Shown: positions 8,210 to 18,525 of the stretch, piece by piece
Numbering within the stretch: position 1 is the stretch's first letter
Layout of the letters: each line of letters starts with the position of its first letter
Source: Pseudomonas eucalypticola
Lineage (GTDB): Bacteria; Pseudomonadota; Gammaproteobacteria; Pseudomonadales; Pseudomonadaceae
DNA length: 64,000 bases
Direction: 5' to 3'
Assembly: GCF_013374995.1 (NCBI RefSeq)
Contig: NZ_CP056030.1
Location: 310,001 to 374,000 of the forward strand
Made by a program: the position numbers and the translations under genes
The notes under the pieces: model-generated
Databases searched by the model: none
What the model was told of the DNA's origin: nothing
What the model saw: the letters and a program-made list of their open reading frames with translations, nothing else

Positions 8210-9399
8210 ACCGCGTGAACCTGGCAATCATCGGCGGCGGCCTGGTCGGCGCCAGCCTGGCGCTGGCCCTGCAGGCCGGGGCCAAGGCACGCGGCTGGAA
8301 GATCATGCTGATCGAGCCGTTCGCCCCTGGCGATACCTACCAGCCCAGCTACGACGCGCGCTCTTCGGCGCTGTCGTTCGGCACGCGACAGATCTACGAG
8401 CGCCTTGGGCTGTGGCAGGCCATTTACCGCCGGGCCGAGCCCATCAGGCAAATCCACGTGTCCGACCGTGGCCGTTTCGGCGTCACACGCCTCACTGCGC
8501 TGGAAGAGGGCGTGCCCGCCCTGGGCTACGTGGTGGAAAACGCCTGGTTGGGGCAATGCCTGTGGCAGGCCCTGGACCCCGAGGTGGTGAGCTGGCGCGT
8601 ACCGTCGGAAGTGACGCACATGCAGGTGCTGGAAGACGGCTACCGTCTGACCCTGAACGACGACACCAGCCTGGACTGCGACCTGGCGGTGCTGGCTGAC
8701 GGTGGCCGCTCGGGGCTGCGCGAGCAACTGGGCATCGGTGTGCGGCGTCGGCCTTATGACCAGAGCGCACTGATTGCCAACATCAGCCCCAGCCAACCCC
8801 ACGAAGGCCTGGCGTTCGAACGCTTTACCGACGACGGCCCCATGGCCCTGCTGCCGCTGCCGGACAACCGCTGCGCGCTGGTCTGGACGCGCCAGGGCAT
8901 GGACGCCAAGCGCCTTGCGCAGATCGACGACCGCAGCTTCCTCAAGGAACTGCAAGGTGTGTTCGGCTACCGGCTGGGCACGTTGCAGCAAGTGGGGGCC
9001 CGGCACCTGTACCCGCTCACCCTGGTGGAAGCCGAGGAGCAGGTACGTTCACACCTGGTGGTGCTGGGCAACGCCGCCCATGCGCTGCACCCGATCGCCG
9101 GGCAGGGCTTCAACCTGTCCCTGCGCGATGTGCAGGCCTTGGCCGACACGCTGCTGGCAAGCCAGGCGCCGTTGGGTGACTTCGCGACCCTGCAACGCTA
9201 CCGCGAGGCGCAGCGGCCCGATCAGGACCTGACCGTGGGCTTCTCCGACAAGGTCACCCGCTTGTTTGGCTCTTCCCAGCCGCTGGTGGCGGCAGGTCGC
9301 AACCTGGGCCTGCTGGGCCTGGACTTGCTGCCGCCTGCCAAGCGCTGGTTCGCCCGCCAGGCCATGGGCCTGGGCACCCGCGCAGACGTGCAGGGTTGA
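8206..9399 (+). CDS. ubiH: 2-octaprenyl-6-methoxyphenol hydroxylase
   Basis: FAD-dependent aromatic monooxygenase of ubiquinone synthesis. The 397-residue protein has the GxGxxG FAD fold at the N-terminus (IIGGGLVGASLALAL), the DG motif in VLADGGRSGLR, and the GD-like motif GNAAHALHPIAGQGFNLSLRD near residue 287. In E. coli UbiH hydroxylates C1 of the ring. Start overlaps the pepP stop (ATGA), and the next gene is its paralogue, so this is one operon. Confidence 0.88.
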   Translation: MNRVNLAIIGGGLVGASLALALQAGAKARGWKIMLIEPFAPGDTYQPSYDARSSALSFGTRQIYERLGLWQAIYRRAEPIRQIHVSDRGRFGVTRLTALEEGVPALGYVVENAWLGQCLWQALDPEVVSWRVPSEVTHMQVLEDGYRLTLNDDTSLDCDLAVLADGGRSGLREQLGIGVRRRPYDQSALIANISPSQPHEGLAFERFTDDGPMALLPLPDNRCALVWTRQGMDAKRLAQIDDRSFLKELQGVFGYRLGTLQQVGARHLYPLTLVEAEEQVRSHLVVLGNAAHALHPIAGQGFNLSLRDVQALADTLLASQAPLGDFATLQRYREAQRPDQDLTVGFSDKVTRLFGSSQPLVAAGRNLGLLGLDLLPPAKRWFARQAMGLGTRADVQG

Positions 9400-9451
9400 G
9401 CATGGCGATTACGGTTTTCCCTTCCTTCAACTCCGTGGAACAGGCTTGAGC

Positions 9452-10684
9452 ATGGAACTGCGTGCAGATCTGGTAGTAGTCGGCGCCGGCATGGTGGGCA
9501 GTGCCCTGGCTCTGGCGTTGCAGGACAGCGGCCTGGAAATCCTGGTAGTGGACGGCAGCCCGCTGAGCGTCAAGGCCTTCGATGCCCAGGCGGCTTTCGA
9601 GCCCCGTGTCAGCGCCCTGTCGGCCGCCAGCCAGCGCATCCTGCAGCGCCTGGGTGCCTGGGACGGCGTCGCCCGGCGCCGCGCCAGCCCCTACGGCGAC
9701 ATGAGCGTGTGGGACGGCAGCGGGACCGGGCACATTCATTTCAGTGCCGCCAGCGTGCACGCCGAAGTGCTGGGCCATATCGTCGAGAACCGCGTGGTTC
9801 AGGATGCTTTGCTCGAACAGTTGCACGACAGTGACATTGGCCTGCTAGCCAATGCCCGCCTGGAACAACTGCGCCATTCCGGCGACGACTGGCTGCTGAC
9901 CCTGGCTGACGGCCGTACCGTGCGCGCTCCACTGGTGGTCGCTGCTGATGGCGCCCATTCCGCGGTACGGCGCCTGGCCGGTTGCGAGACGCGCGAGTGG
10001 GATTACCTGCACCACGCCATCGTCACCAGCGTGCGCTGCGCGCAACCCCACCAGCGCACCGCCTGGCAGCGTTTCACCGACGACGGCCCGCTGGCATTCC
10101 TGCCCCTGGACCATGCCGACCAGCAACACTGGTGCTCGATTGTCTGGTCCACCACACCCGCGGAAGCCGAGCGTCTGATGGCCCTGGACGACGAACGGTT
10201 CTGCGCGGCCCTGGAGCGTGCTTTCGAAGGACGCCTGGGTACGGTCGAACATGCCGACAAGCGCCTGTGCGTGCCCTTGCGCCAGCGCCACGCCAAGCGC
10301 TACGTCGCCCCTGGCCTGGCGTTGATCGGCGACGCCGCCCACACCATCCACCCGCTGGCCGGCCAAGGGGTGAACCTGGGCTTCCTGGATGCAGCGGTAT
10401 TGGCCGAAGAGCTGCTGCATGCCCAGGGCCGTGGCGAACGCCTGGCCGATGTGCGCGTACTCAGCCGCTATGAGCGTCGGCGCATGCCCCACAACCTGGC
10501 GTTGATGGCTGCCATGGAAGGGTTCGAGCGCCTGTTCCAGGCCGACCCGCTCCCCCTGCGCTGGCTGCGCAACAGCGGCCTGAAGTGGGTGGAGCAGATG
10601 CCCGACGCCAAGGCCGCGTTCGTGCGCCAGGCGCTGGGCCTGAGCGGCGACCTGCCCGAGCTTGCCCGCGCCCATAGGCAATAG
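9452..10684 (+). CDS. ubiI: 2-octaprenylphenol hydroxylase, UbiI/VisC type
   Basis: Second FAD monooxygenase of the ubiquinone pathway, 410 residues, paralogous to the preceding gene. It has LVVVGAGMVGSALALAL at the N-terminus, VVAADGAHSAVRR for the DG motif and LIGDAAHTIHPLAGQGVNLGFLD for the GD motif. The ATG at 9452 puts the FAD fold directly after the start; a longer reading from 9266 would run into ubiH and is rejected. The 52-bp gap after ubiH has no terminator, so cotranscription is likely. The symbol follows the ubiH-ubiI gene order. Confidence 0.85.
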   Translation: MELRADLVVVGAGMVGSALALALQDSGLEILVVDGSPLSVKAFDAQAAFEPRVSALSAASQRILQRLGAWDGVARRRASPYGDMSVWDGSGTGHIHFSAASVHAEVLGHIVENRVVQDALLEQLHDSDIGLLANARLEQLRHSGDDWLLTLADGRTVRAPLVVAADGAHSAVRRLAGCETREWDYLHHAIVTSVRCAQPHQRTAWQRFTDDGPLAFLPLDHADQQHWCSIVWSTTPAEAERLMALDDERFCAALERAFEGRLGTVEHADKRLCVPLRQRHAKRYVAPGLALIGDAAHTIHPLAGQGVNLGFLDAAVLAEELLHAQGRGERLADVRVLSRYERRRMPHNLALMAAMEGFERLFQADPLPLRWLRNSGLKWVEQMPDAKAAFVRQALGLSGDLPELARAHRQ

Positions 10685-10808
10685 CGGCCATCAAGGTAGC
10701 AGGAACCGGCTGGGAAATATCTGGTAACTGCTTGCTTTCGACATCGATTGAGATGGCAAATCGGTTTCTCTACCATTTGCCCCTCATTCGATCTCGGGGC
10801 TCTTTTCC
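10685..10808 (+). promoter_or_regulatory. Intergenic region with candidate operator upstream of the iron transporter
   Basis: An inverted repeat GGCAAAT / ATTTGCC (10755-10781, 13-bp spacer) lies 28 bp before the start of the ferric-iron binding protein gene. The site is where an iron- or stress-responsive regulator could act. It does not match a canonical Fur box closely, so the regulator is unknown. Confidence 0.35.
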
Positions 10809-11810
10809 ATGCTGGCCAGCAAGCGCATTCTCACTGCATTGGCATTGACCCTGTTCACCAACGAGGCTCGCGCTGTCGATGAAGTGGTGGTGTATTCCTC
10901 GCGCATCGACGAGCTGATAAAGCCCGTGTTCGACGCCTACACCGCGAAAACCGGCGTGCCGATCAAGTTCATCACCGACAAGGAAGCGCCGCTGATGCAG
11001 CGCATCAAGGCCGAGGGCGAACACGCCACCGCCGACCTGCTGCTGACCGTGGACGCTGGCAACCTGTGGCAAGCCGAGCAGATGGGTATCCTGCAACCCA
11101 TCGAGTCCAGTGTCATCGACGCCAATATCCCCGCGCAATACCGCGCCGCCAGCCACGACTGGACTGGCCTCAGCCTGCGCGCGCGGACCATCGCCTATTC
11201 CACTGCCCGGGTAAAACCCCAGGAGCTGTCTACTTACGAGGCCTTGGCCGACAAACAGTGGGAAGGGCGCCTGTGCCTGCGCACGGCGAAGAAGGTCTAC
11301 AACCAGTCGCTGACCGCCACCCTGATCGAAACCCACGGCGCGGCGCAGACCGAAACCATCCTCAAGGGCTGGGTCGACAACCTGTCCACCGATGTGTTCT
11401 CCGATGACATCGCCGTGTTGCAAGCCATCAAGGCTGGCCAATGCGACGTGGGTATCGTCAACACTTACTACTACGGACGCCTGCACCGCCAGGACCCGCA
11501 ACTGCCGATCAAGCTGTTCTGGCCTAACCAGGGCGACCGTGGGGTGCACGTCAACCTCTCGGGCATCGGCCTGACCCGCCATGCGCCGCACCCGGAAGCG
11601 GCCAAGGCCTTGGTGGAATGGATGACCGGTGCCGAAGCGCAGAAAATCTTTGCCGATACCAACCAGGAATTTGCGGCCAACCCGCAGGTGCAGCCTTCGG
11701 CCGAAGTCGCCAGCTGGGGTAGCTTCAAAGCCGATACCTTACCGGTAGAAGTGGCGGGCAAGCGCCAAGCCGAGGCTATTCGGCTGATGGACCGCGCTGG
11801 CTGGAACTGA
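10809..11810 (+). CDS. Ferric-iron ABC transporter, periplasmic binding protein
   Basis: A 333-residue FbpA/HitA-like protein. The start [22 protein letters not shown] is a signal peptide. The mature protein begins [17 protein letters not shown], typical of the Fbp family. The adjacent tyrosines in [11 protein letters not shown] near residue 220 match the iron-coordinating Tyr pair. It would deliver periplasmic Fe(III) to the permease encoded 9 bp downstream. No ATPase gene follows, so the nucleotide-binding subunit must be encoded elsewhere. Confidence 0.87.
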   Translation: MLASKRILTALALTLFTNEARAVDEVVVYSSRIDELIKPVFDAYTAKTGVPIKFITDKEAPLMQRIKAEGEHATADLLLTVDAGNLWQAEQMGILQPIESSVIDANIPAQYRAASHDWTGLSLRARTIAYSTARVKPQELSTYEALADKQWEGRLCLRTAKKVYNQSLTATLIETHGAAQTETILKGWVDNLSTDVFSDDIAVLQAIKAGQCDVGIVNTYYYGRLHRQDPQLPIKLFWPNQGDRGVHVNLSGIGLTRHAPHPEAAKALVEWMTGAEAQKIFADTNQEFAANPQVQPSAEVASWGSFKADTLPVEVAGKRQAEAIRLMDRAGWN

Positions 11811-11819
11811 TTGCCAGCC

Positions 11820-13427
11820 ATGAGGCATGCCGTGCAGCGCCGTTGGTACCCCCCCGTGCTGGCCATGGCAGCGCTGGTGCTATTGCCCCTGAGCGTCCTG
11901 CTGCTGTCCTGGCAGCATATCGATGGGGCGATCTGGGAACATTTGTGGGCCACACAACTGCCGCGTTTGCTGGGTAACACCCTGACGCTGCTGGGAGGCG
12001 TCGGCTTTGGTGTCACCGTGTTGGGGGTAAGCCTGGCCTGGCTCACCAGCCTTTGCCAGTTTCCTGGCCGGCGCTGGCTGGATTGGGCATTGATGCTGCC
12101 CTTTGCGATCCCCGCCTACGTGCTGGCCTTCGTTTTCGTCGGCCTGCTGGATTTCGCCGGGCCGCTGCAGACCCTCCTGCGCGAAGGGTTCGGCAGTGGC
12201 GTGCGCCTGCCCCGTGTGCGTTCCACCGGCGGCGTCATCATCGTGCTGGTGCTGGTGTTCTACCCCTATGTCTACCTGCTTGCCCGCACTGCGTTTCTGG
12301 CGCAGGGGCGCGGTCTGATGGAGGCAGCACGCGTGCTGGGCCATTCGCCCTGGCAGGCGTTCTGGCGGGTGGCGCTGCCCATGGCCAGGCCCGCCATCGG
12401 TGCCGGTGTGGCGTTGGCCATGATGGAAACCCTGGCGGATTTCGGTGCCGTGGCGGTGTTCAACTTCGACACCTTCACCACGGCCATCTACAAGACCTGG
12501 TACGGCTTCTTCAGCCTGGCCAGCGCCGCGCAACTGGCCAGCCTGTTACTGGTGGCCGTGGTGCTGGTGCTGTACGGCGAGCGCCGTGCCCGTGGGGCCG
12601 CCCACGTGGGCAGCGAGCGCGCTCGCGGACAACTGCGTTACCCACTGCGGGGCTGGAAGGCATTCGCCGCGAGCTTCTGGTGTGGTTTGGTGCTGGCCTG
12701 TGCGTTCGTGGTGCCCGTGCTGCAATTGCTGGTGTGGTGCTGGCAGCGCGGCCGCTTCGACCTGGACGAGCGTTACCTGGGCCTGATTCTGCACACGCTT
12801 TATCTCGGCGCCTTGGCCGCCCTGCTGACCGTGGCCCTGGCCCTGGTGCTGGCCTTTGCCAGGCGGCTGGCACCGACACCGGTCATCGGCGCCGGCGTGG
12901 GGTTGGCGAACCTGGGGTATGCCTTGCCAGGTTCCGTGCTGGCGGTATCCATCATGCTGGCCTTCAGTTACTTGGACAGGACGCTGGTGGTGCCCCTGGC
13001 CGGTCGTCCGCTCTTGCTGGGCAGCCTGGCGGCACTGTTGCTGGCCTACCTGGTGCGGTTCATGGCGGTGGCCTACGGGCCGCTGGAAAGCAGCCTGGCG
13101 AAGATACGTCCGTCACTGCCTGAAGCTTCCCGTAGCCTGGGGGTGGCCGGGCCGCGGTTGTTCTGGCGTGTCTATCTGCCGTTGCTGGTGCCCGGGGTGT
13201 TGAGCGCTGCGTTGCTGGTGTTTGTCGATGTTCTGAAGGAAATGCCTGCTACGTTGTTGATGCGTCCCTTTGGTTGGGACACGCTGGCGGTGAGGGTATT
13301 CGAGATGACCAGTGAAGGTGAATGGGCGCGTGCCTCACTGCCTGCCCTGACGCTGGTGCTGGTGGGGTTGCTGCCGGTGATCGGTTTGATTCGACGTTCG
13401 GCACGACGTATTGGTCAAAGCCAGTGA
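11820..13427 (+). CDS. Ferric-iron ABC transporter permease (FbpB type)
   Basis: A 535-residue inner-membrane protein with about 12 hydrophobic segments and two copies of the binding-protein-dependent permease loop. The first EAA-like loop is EAARVLGHSPWQAFWRVALP and the second is EASRSLGVAGPRLFWRVYLP, as in fused FbpB/ThiP permeases. ATG 11820 is preferred to a TTG at 11811. It is transcribed with the binding protein gene. The operon stops here without fbpC. Confidence 0.87.
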   Translation: MRHAVQRRWYPPVLAMAALVLLPLSVLLLSWQHIDGAIWEHLWATQLPRLLGNTLTLLGGVGFGVTVLGVSLAWLTSLCQFPGRRWLDWALMLPFAIPAYVLAFVFVGLLDFAGPLQTLLREGFGSGVRLPRVRSTGGVIIVLVLVFYPYVYLLARTAFLAQGRGLMEAARVLGHSPWQAFWRVALPMARPAIGAGVALAMMETLADFGAVAVFNFDTFTTAIYKTWYGFFSLASAAQLASLLLVAVVLVLYGERRARGAAHVGSERARGQLRYPLRGWKAFAASFWCGLVLACAFVVPVLQLLVWCWQRGRFDLDERYLGLILHTLYLGALAALLTVALALVLAFARRLAPTPVIGAGVGLANLGYALPGSVLAVSIMLAFSYLDRTLVVPLAGRPLLLGSLAALLLAYLVRFMAVAYGPLESSLAKIRPSLPEASRSLGVAGPRLFWRVYLPLLVPGVLSAALLVFVDVLKEMPATLLMRPFGWDTLAVRVFEMTSEGEWARASLPALTLVLVGLLPVIGLIRRSARRIGQSQ

Positions 13428-13597
13428 CGCCTGTGCCCAAAGGTGTCAGGGCCGCGGCTTGCAGCTACAATGCGCGGCATTCAGCGCGGTCGGTCATTGT
13501 GATCGGCACTTATAGGCACCCTTGAAAACCCTGTTCCAGAGCCTTCAAGGTGTTCAGCCCAGTACTCGCGCCTCGCCAAGCCCGGAAGGAGAAACCC

Positions 13598-14680
13598 ATG
13601 GGACAGCGTACGCCTCTGTATGACCTGCACTTGGCGCTAGGCGCCAAAATGGTTGATTTTGGCGGTTGGGACATGCCCCTGCACTACGGTTCGCAGGTTG
13701 AGGAACACCACCAGGTGCGCCGTGACTGCGGTGTGTTCGATGTGTCGCACATGACCGTGATCGACATTGACGGCCCGCAGGCCCAGGCCTTCCTCAGGCA
13801 CCTGCTGGCCAACGACGTGGCCCGCCTGCAAGCCGTGGGCGCAGCCTTGTACAGCGCCATGCTCGACGAGCAGGGCGGCATCGTCGACGACATGATTGTC
13901 TACCTGTTGCAGGACGGTTACCGCCTGGTGGTCAATGCTGCCACCCGAGACCAGGACATGGCATGGCTCGGCAAGACCGTCGCGGGTTTCGAAGTACGGA
14001 TACGCGAGCGCCCCGAGCTTGCCATGCTCGCCATCCAGGGCCCGGAGGCGCGGCATAAGGTCGCGCAACTGGTAACCCAGGCACGCGCCAACCTGATCCA
14101 TCAGCTCAAACCTTTCCAAGGCCTGACCGACGGCGATTGGTTCATCGCGCGCACCGGCTATACCGGTGAAGACGGCTTGGAAATCGTTTTGCCCAGGGAC
14201 CAGGCCCCGGCATTTTTCAACGACCTGGTCGGTGCCGGGCTTTCGCCAATCGGCCTCGGGGCCCGGGATACGCTGCGTCTGGAGGCGGGCATGAACCTTT
14301 ACGGCCAGGACATCGACCAGGCGCATTCGCCCCTGGTCTCCAACATGGCCTGGAGCATTGCCTGGGAGCCGGCCGAGCGCGACTTCATTGGCCGCGCCGC
14401 GCTGCTGGCCGAACAGGGTCGCGGCGTGGATGAAAAACTGGTTGGCCTGGTGCTGGAAGAACGCGGCGTGTTGCGTGCCCACCAGGTAGTCCGTATCGCA
14501 GAAATTGGCGAAGGGGAGATCACCAGTGGTAGTTTCTCACCTACGTTGAGCAAATCGATCGCCCTGGCGCGCGTCCCGATGGCCACTGCCGACCGAGCCG
14601 AGGTGGAAATCCGCGGCAAGTGGTACCCGGTGCGGGTCGTGCGGCCCACGTTCGTGCGCCATGGCAAAACCCTGATCTGA
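13598..14680 (+). CDS. gcvT: Glycine cleavage system T protein (aminomethyltransferase)
   Basis: Transfers the methylene carbon from the aminomethyl-lipoyl H protein to tetrahydrofolate, releasing ammonia. The 360-residue protein starts MGQRTPLYDLHLALGAKMVDFGGWDMPL, a strong family match written here only in part: key residues are the F-G-G-W-D-M-P-L near 22-29 and the R-T-G-Y-T-G-E-D-G block near 185-193. ATG 13598 follows an excellent ribosome site (GGAAGGAG). First gene of a T-H-P operon. No glycine riboswitch was recognised in the 170-bp leader. Confidence 0.93.
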   Translation: MGQRTPLYDLHLALGAKMVDFGGWDMPLHYGSQVEEHHQVRRDCGVFDVSHMTVIDIDGPQAQAFLRHLLANDVARLQAVGAALYSAMLDEQGGIVDDMIVYLLQDGYRLVVNAATRDQDMAWLGKTVAGFEVRIRERPELAMLAIQGPEARHKVAQLVTQARANLIHQLKPFQGLTDGDWFIARTGYTGEDGLEIVLPRDQAPAFFNDLVGAGLSPIGLGARDTLRLEAGMNLYGQDIDQAHSPLVSNMAWSIAWEPAERDFIGRAALLAEQGRGVDEKLVGLVLEERGVLRAHQVVRIAEIGEGEITSGSFSPTLSKSIALARVPMATADRAEVEIRGKWYPVRVVRPTFVRHGKTLI

Positions 14681-14724
14681 TGACTGTGCGGGCCTGCCGC
14701 CGACCCTGTTGAGGACAACAAACC

Positions 14725-15108
14725 ATGAGCAATATCCCCGCTGACCTGCGTTTTGCCGAAAGCCACGAGTGGGCACGCCTGGAAGCCGATGGCACCGTCA
14801 CCGTCGGTATCTCCGACCACGCCCAGGAAGCCCTGGGTGACGTGGTGTTCGTCGAGCTGGCCGAAGTGGGCAAGGTCTTCACTGCTGGCGACGCCGCTGG
14901 CGTGGTCGAGTCGGTAAAGGCTGCCTCGGACATCTACGCACCCGTGTCGGGCGAAGTGATCGCCGTCAACGAGGAACTGGCCGACAGCCCGGAGACATTG
15001 AACGAGGAGCCTTACAGCGCGTGGATCTTCAAGCTCAAGCCAAGCGACAAAGCTGAACTGGACAACCTGCTGGACGCTGCCGGCTACAAAGCCGCCATCG
15101 GCGAGTAA
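14725..15108 (+). CDS. gcvH: Glycine cleavage system H protein
   Basis: A 127-residue lipoyl carrier protein that shuttles the aminomethyl group between P, T and L proteins. The lipoylated residue is Lys65 in the motif [14 protein letters not shown]. The surrounding sequence ([33 protein letters not shown]) matches the family along its full length. A GAGGACAAC ribosome site precedes the start 44 bp after gcvT. Confidence 0.95.
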   Translation: MSNIPADLRFAESHEWARLEADGTVTVGISDHAQEALGDVVFVELAEVGKVFTAGDAAGVVESVKAASDIYAPVSGEVIAVNEELADSPETLNEEPYSAWIFKLKPSDKAELDNLLDAAGYKAAIGE

Positions 15109-15146
15109 CTTCCGGGCGCGGGCGGCAATCTCTTTCTAGACTGAAC

Positions 15147-15173
15147 AGGCCTCGACACGTCGAGGCCTCGTTT
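15147..15173 (+). terminator. Hairpin between gcvH and gcvP
   Basis: AGGCCTCGAC / GTCGAGGCCT makes a perfect stem with a two-base AC centre followed by CGTTTCT. The T-run is short, so it may act as a partial terminator or as an mRNA-stabilising structure that sets H and T protein levels above P. Confidence 0.55.
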
Positions 15174-15191
15174 CTGGAAGAGAGAGCCGCC

Positions 15192-18068
15192 ATGTCCCGG
15201 TTGCCAGCGCTGAGTGAACTGCAAGACCCCGGTGCCTTTGCCCGTCGCCACCTTGGCCCCGATGCCGCTGAACAGCGCGGCATGCTCGACGCCCTGGGGC
15301 TTGCCAGCCGCGCCGAGCTGATCGAACAGACGGTTCCCCCCAACATCCGCTTCAATGGCGCGCTTGAGTTGCCCCCGGCGCTGGACGAAACCGCCGCCCT
15401 GGCGAAGTTGCGCGGCTATGCCGAGCAGAACCAGGTCTGGACCAGCCTGATCGGCATGGGCTACCACGGCACGCTGACGCCAGCCGTGATTCTGCGCAAC
15501 GTGCTGGAAAACCCTGGCTGGTACACCGCCTATACCCCCTACCAACCCGAAATTGCCCAGGGTCGGCTGGAAGCGCTGCTCAGCTTTCAGCAACTGACCA
15601 TCGACCTCACCGGTCTCGAACTGGCCAATGCCTCGTTGCTCGATGAAGCCACCGCGGCGGCAGAAGCCATGGCCCTGGCGCGGCGGGTGAGCAAGTCGAA
15701 AAGCCAGCGTTTCTTCGTCGACCGCAACTGCCACCCACAAACCTTGTCGGTGGTGCAGACCCGCGCGAACGGGTTTGGCATAGAGCTGGTGGTCGATACT
15801 GTGGATAACCTGTCGAGCCACGAGGTGTTCGGCGCGTTACTGCAATACCCCGACACCCACGGCGAAGTCCGCGACCTGCGCCCCCTGATCGCGCAGCTGC
15901 ATGCCCAGCAAGCCATCGCCTGCGTGGCCGCCGACCTGCTGAGCCTGTTGCTGTTGACCCCGCCCGGGGAGTTGGGCGCCGACGTGGTCTTTGGCTCTAC
16001 CCAGCGCTTTGGCGTGCCCATGGGCTACGGCGGCCCGCACGCAGCCTATTTCGCCAGCCGCGAAGCCTACAAGCGCGCCATCCCCGGGCGCATCATCGGT
16101 GTCTCCAAGGATGCCCGTGGCAACGTCGCGTTGCGCATGGCCTTGCAGACTCGCGAGCAGCATATTCGTCGGGAGAAGGCCAATTCGAACATTTGCACCG
16201 CGCAGGTGCTGCTGGCCAACATCGCCGCCTTTTATGCCGTGTACCACGGGCCTGACGGCTTGCGGCGCATTGCCCAGCGCGTGCACCGGCTGACCCAGGT
16301 GCTGGCGGCCGGGCTTGAGCGCAAGGGCATCACGCGCCTGAACACTCATTTCTTCGACACCCTGACCCTCGAAGTAGGGGGCGCCCAGACCGCGATCCTG
16401 GAAAGTGCCCAGGCCGCACGGATCAACCTGCGCATCCTGGGGCGTGGGCAGTTGGGCGTGAGCCTGGACGAAACCTGCGATGCCGCCACCGTTGGCACGC
16501 TGTGGGACATTTTCCTGGGTGTCGACCATGGGCTCGATGTCGCCACGCTGGACGCCGAAGGCCTGGCGCCGGGTATGCCCGATGAGCTCGTGCGTACCTC
16601 CACGTACCTGACCCACCCGGTGTTCAACCAGCACCATAGCGAAACCGAGATGCTGCGCTACCTCAAGCAACTGGAGAACAAGGACCTGGCGCTGAACCAG
16701 TCCATGATCCCCCTCGGCTCTTGCACCATGAAGCTCAACGCCACCAGCGAGATGATCCCCATCACCTGGCCTGGCTTTGCCCTGCTGCATCCGTTCGCCC
16801 CCCTGGACCAGGCGCGCGGCTACAAGGCGATGATCGACGAACTGGAGCAGTGGCTGTGCGCGACCACGGGCTTCGATGCCATCTGCATGCAGCCCAACTC
16901 TGGCGCCCAGGGTGAATACGCCGGCCTGCTGGCGATCCGCAAATACCATGAAAGCCGCCAGCAGGGGCAGCGGGACATCTGCCTGATCCCGGCCTCGGCG
17001 CATGGCACCAACCCGGCTTCAGCGCAAATGGCGAGCATGCGGGTGGTGATCGTCGAGTGCGATGAGGCTGGCAACGTCGACCTCGACGACCTGAAGGCCA
17101 AGGCCCAGGCGGCGGGTGACAAGCTTTCCTGCCTGATGGCCACGTACCCCTCCACCCACGGCGTGTACGAAGAGGGTATTGCCGAGATCTGCGAGGTGGT
17201 CCACCAGCATGGGGGCCAGGTGTACATGGACGGTGCCAACCTCAATGCGCAAGTCGGCCTGGCACGCCCCGCCGATATCGGCGCCGATGTGTCGCACATG
17301 AACCTGCACAAGACCTTCTGCATTCCCCATGGCGGCGGGGGCCCGGGCATGGGCCCGATCGGCGTGCGCGCGCACCTGGCCCCCTTCGTGGCCAACCATC
17401 CCGTGGTGCCCCTGGAAGGCCCGCTGCCGAGCAATGGCGCCGTCAGCGCGGCGCCCTGGGGCAGCGCGAGCATTTTGCCGATCAGCTGGATGTACATCGC
17501 CATGATGGGGCCGCGGCTGGTGGAGGCGACGGAGGTGGCGATACTCTCGGCCAACTACCTGGCGCGGCAGCTCGGGGCGGCGTTCCCGGTGCTTTACAGC
17601 GGCCGCAATGGCCGGGTGGCACACGAATGCATCATCGACCTGCGGCCCTTGAAGGCGCAGACCGGCATCAGCGAAGAAGACGTGGCCAAACGCTTGATGG
17701 ACTACGGTTTCCACGCCCCGACCATGTCGTTCCCTGTGCCTGGCACCTTGATGATCGAGCCGACCGAAAGTGAATCGAAGGCCGAACTGGACCGTTTCGT
17801 CGAGGCCATGTTGGCTATTCGCGCCGAGATCGAACAAGTAGCCAGCGGCCAGTGGCCCGCCGAGGACAACCCGCTGATACGGGCGCCGCACACTTTAGCG
17901 GACATCACCGAACCATGGGCACGGCCTTATTCCATCGCCCAGGCGATTACCCCCAGTAGCCACACGAAGGCGCACAAATACTGGCCAGCAGTGAACCGGG
18001 TGGACAATGTGTATGGGGACAGGAACCTGTTCTGCGCGTGCGTGCCGCTAGCCGACTATCGCGGCTGA
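15192..18068 (+). CDS. gcvP: Glycine dehydrogenase (decarboxylating), P protein
   Basis: PLP-dependent decarboxylase of the glycine cleavage complex, 958 residues, the usual length for the single-chain homodimeric form. The N-terminal half starts with a typical F-A-R-R-H-L-G-P block. The C-terminal half has the PLP lysine in [19 protein letters not shown] near residue 705. It follows gcvH by 83 bp with the hairpin in between and ends the operon at a strong inverted repeat. Confidence 0.95.
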   Translation: MSRLPALSELQDPGAFARRHLGPDAAEQRGMLDALGLASRAELIEQTVPPNIRFNGALELPPALDETAALAKLRGYAEQNQVWTSLIGMGYHGTLTPAVILRNVLENPGWYTAYTPYQPEIAQGRLEALLSFQQLTIDLTGLELANASLLDEATAAAEAMALARRVSKSKSQRFFVDRNCHPQTLSVVQTRANGFGIELVVDTVDNLSSHEVFGALLQYPDTHGEVRDLRPLIAQLHAQQAIACVAADLLSLLLLTPPGELGADVVFGSTQRFGVPMGYGGPHAAYFASREAYKRAIPGRIIGVSKDARGNVALRMALQTREQHIRREKANSNICTAQVLLANIAAFYAVYHGPDGLRRIAQRVHRLTQVLAAGLERKGITRLNTHFFDTLTLEVGGAQTAILESAQAARINLRILGRGQLGVSLDETCDAATVGTLWDIFLGVDHGLDVATLDAEGLAPGMPDELVRTSTYLTHPVFNQHHSETEMLRYLKQLENKDLALNQSMIPLGSCTMKLNATSEMIPITWPGFALLHPFAPLDQARGYKAMIDELEQWLCATTGFDAICMQPNSGAQGEYAGLLAIRKYHESRQQGQRDICLIPASAHGTNPASAQMASMRVVIVECDEAGNVDLDDLKAKAQAAGDKLSCLMATYPSTHGVYEEGIAEICEVVHQHGGQVYMDGANLNAQVGLARPADIGADVSHMNLHKTFCIPHGGGGPGMGPIGVRAHLAPFVANHPVVPLEGPLPSNGAVSAAPWGSASILPISWMYIAMMGPRLVEATEVAILSANYLARQLGAAFPVLYSGRNGRVAHECIIDLRPLKAQTGISEEDVAKRLMDYGFHAPTMSFPVPGTLMIEPTESESKAELDRFVEAMLAIRAEIEQVASGQWPAEDNPLIRAPHTLADITEPWARPYSIAQAITPSSHTKAHKYWPAVNRVDNVYGDRNLFCACVPLADYRG

Positions 18069-18080
18069 ATACGTGTTGCA

Positions 18081-18112
18081 TCCCTGTGGTACACCGCGGT
18101 GTCCCACAGGGA
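18081..18112. terminator. Inverted repeat between convergent gcvP and the DUF2388 gene
   Basis: TCCCTGTGG pairs with CCACAGGGA around a perfect inner palindrome ACACCGCGGTGT. The strong hairpin lies 13 bp after the gcvP stop and 17 bp from the end of the opposing gene, the right place for a shared terminator. No T-run follows on either strand. Confidence 0.6.
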
Positions 18113-18128
18113 ACCGGGGGCAGTGCGA

Positions 18129-18449
18129 TCAATCAGCCGTAGGCTCGGCGCCCTTGATCAGGATGGCGTTGGCCAATTCCATATCGGTGGCTTTCAGGCC
18201 AGGGTTATCGGTGCGCACTTGCTGCATCGCTGCTTCCAGGTACGGCCCCTTGATGCTGCCGTTGCTGGCCACATAGCTACCGGCATCGTCCTGAGCAGCG
18301 ACGATCAGTTTGTGGTGACGGAACGTCAGGTACGTGGAACCGGTGGTTGCCCCGGACGAAAGCACGTCGCGCAGGAAGCCGTCGGCCATGGCTGAACCGA
18401 CGGGTACCGAGAGCAGGGCGAGCGTTACAACGGCAGTTTTCAGACGCAT
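18129..18449 (-). CDS. DUF2388 family exported protein
   Basis: A 106-residue protein with a signal peptide (MRLKTAVVTLALLSVPVGSAMA) and a mature part DGFLRDVLSSGATTGSTYLT characteristic of the small Pseudomonas DUF2388 (TIGR02448) family. The ATG at 18449 is chosen because the signal peptide begins there; an upstream in-frame start at 18494 adds an unrelated polar extension. Family members are periplasmic and of unknown function. Confidence 0.82.
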   Translation of the reverse strand: MRLKTAVVTLALLSVPVGSAMADGFLRDVLSSGATTGSTYLTFRHHKLIVAAQDDAGSYVASNGSIKGPYLEAAMQQVRTDNPGLKATDMELANAILIKGAEPTAD

Positions 18450-18525
18450 GATGGGTGACTCCGACAGGGATGATCTCGGTATTTTGATTCGCAATTGATT
18501 GGCGTAGTTCCCAGGTCGGCGCAGA

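Noticed and set aside
12053..13123. 356-codon frame within the iron permease gene
   Set aside because: Shifted frame of the permease with Arg/Gly/Ala-rich composition and no plausible start signal.
13428..13597. Glycine riboswitch before gcvT
   Set aside because: Looked for paired glycine-aptamer cores; none of the conserved purine-rich motifs is present.
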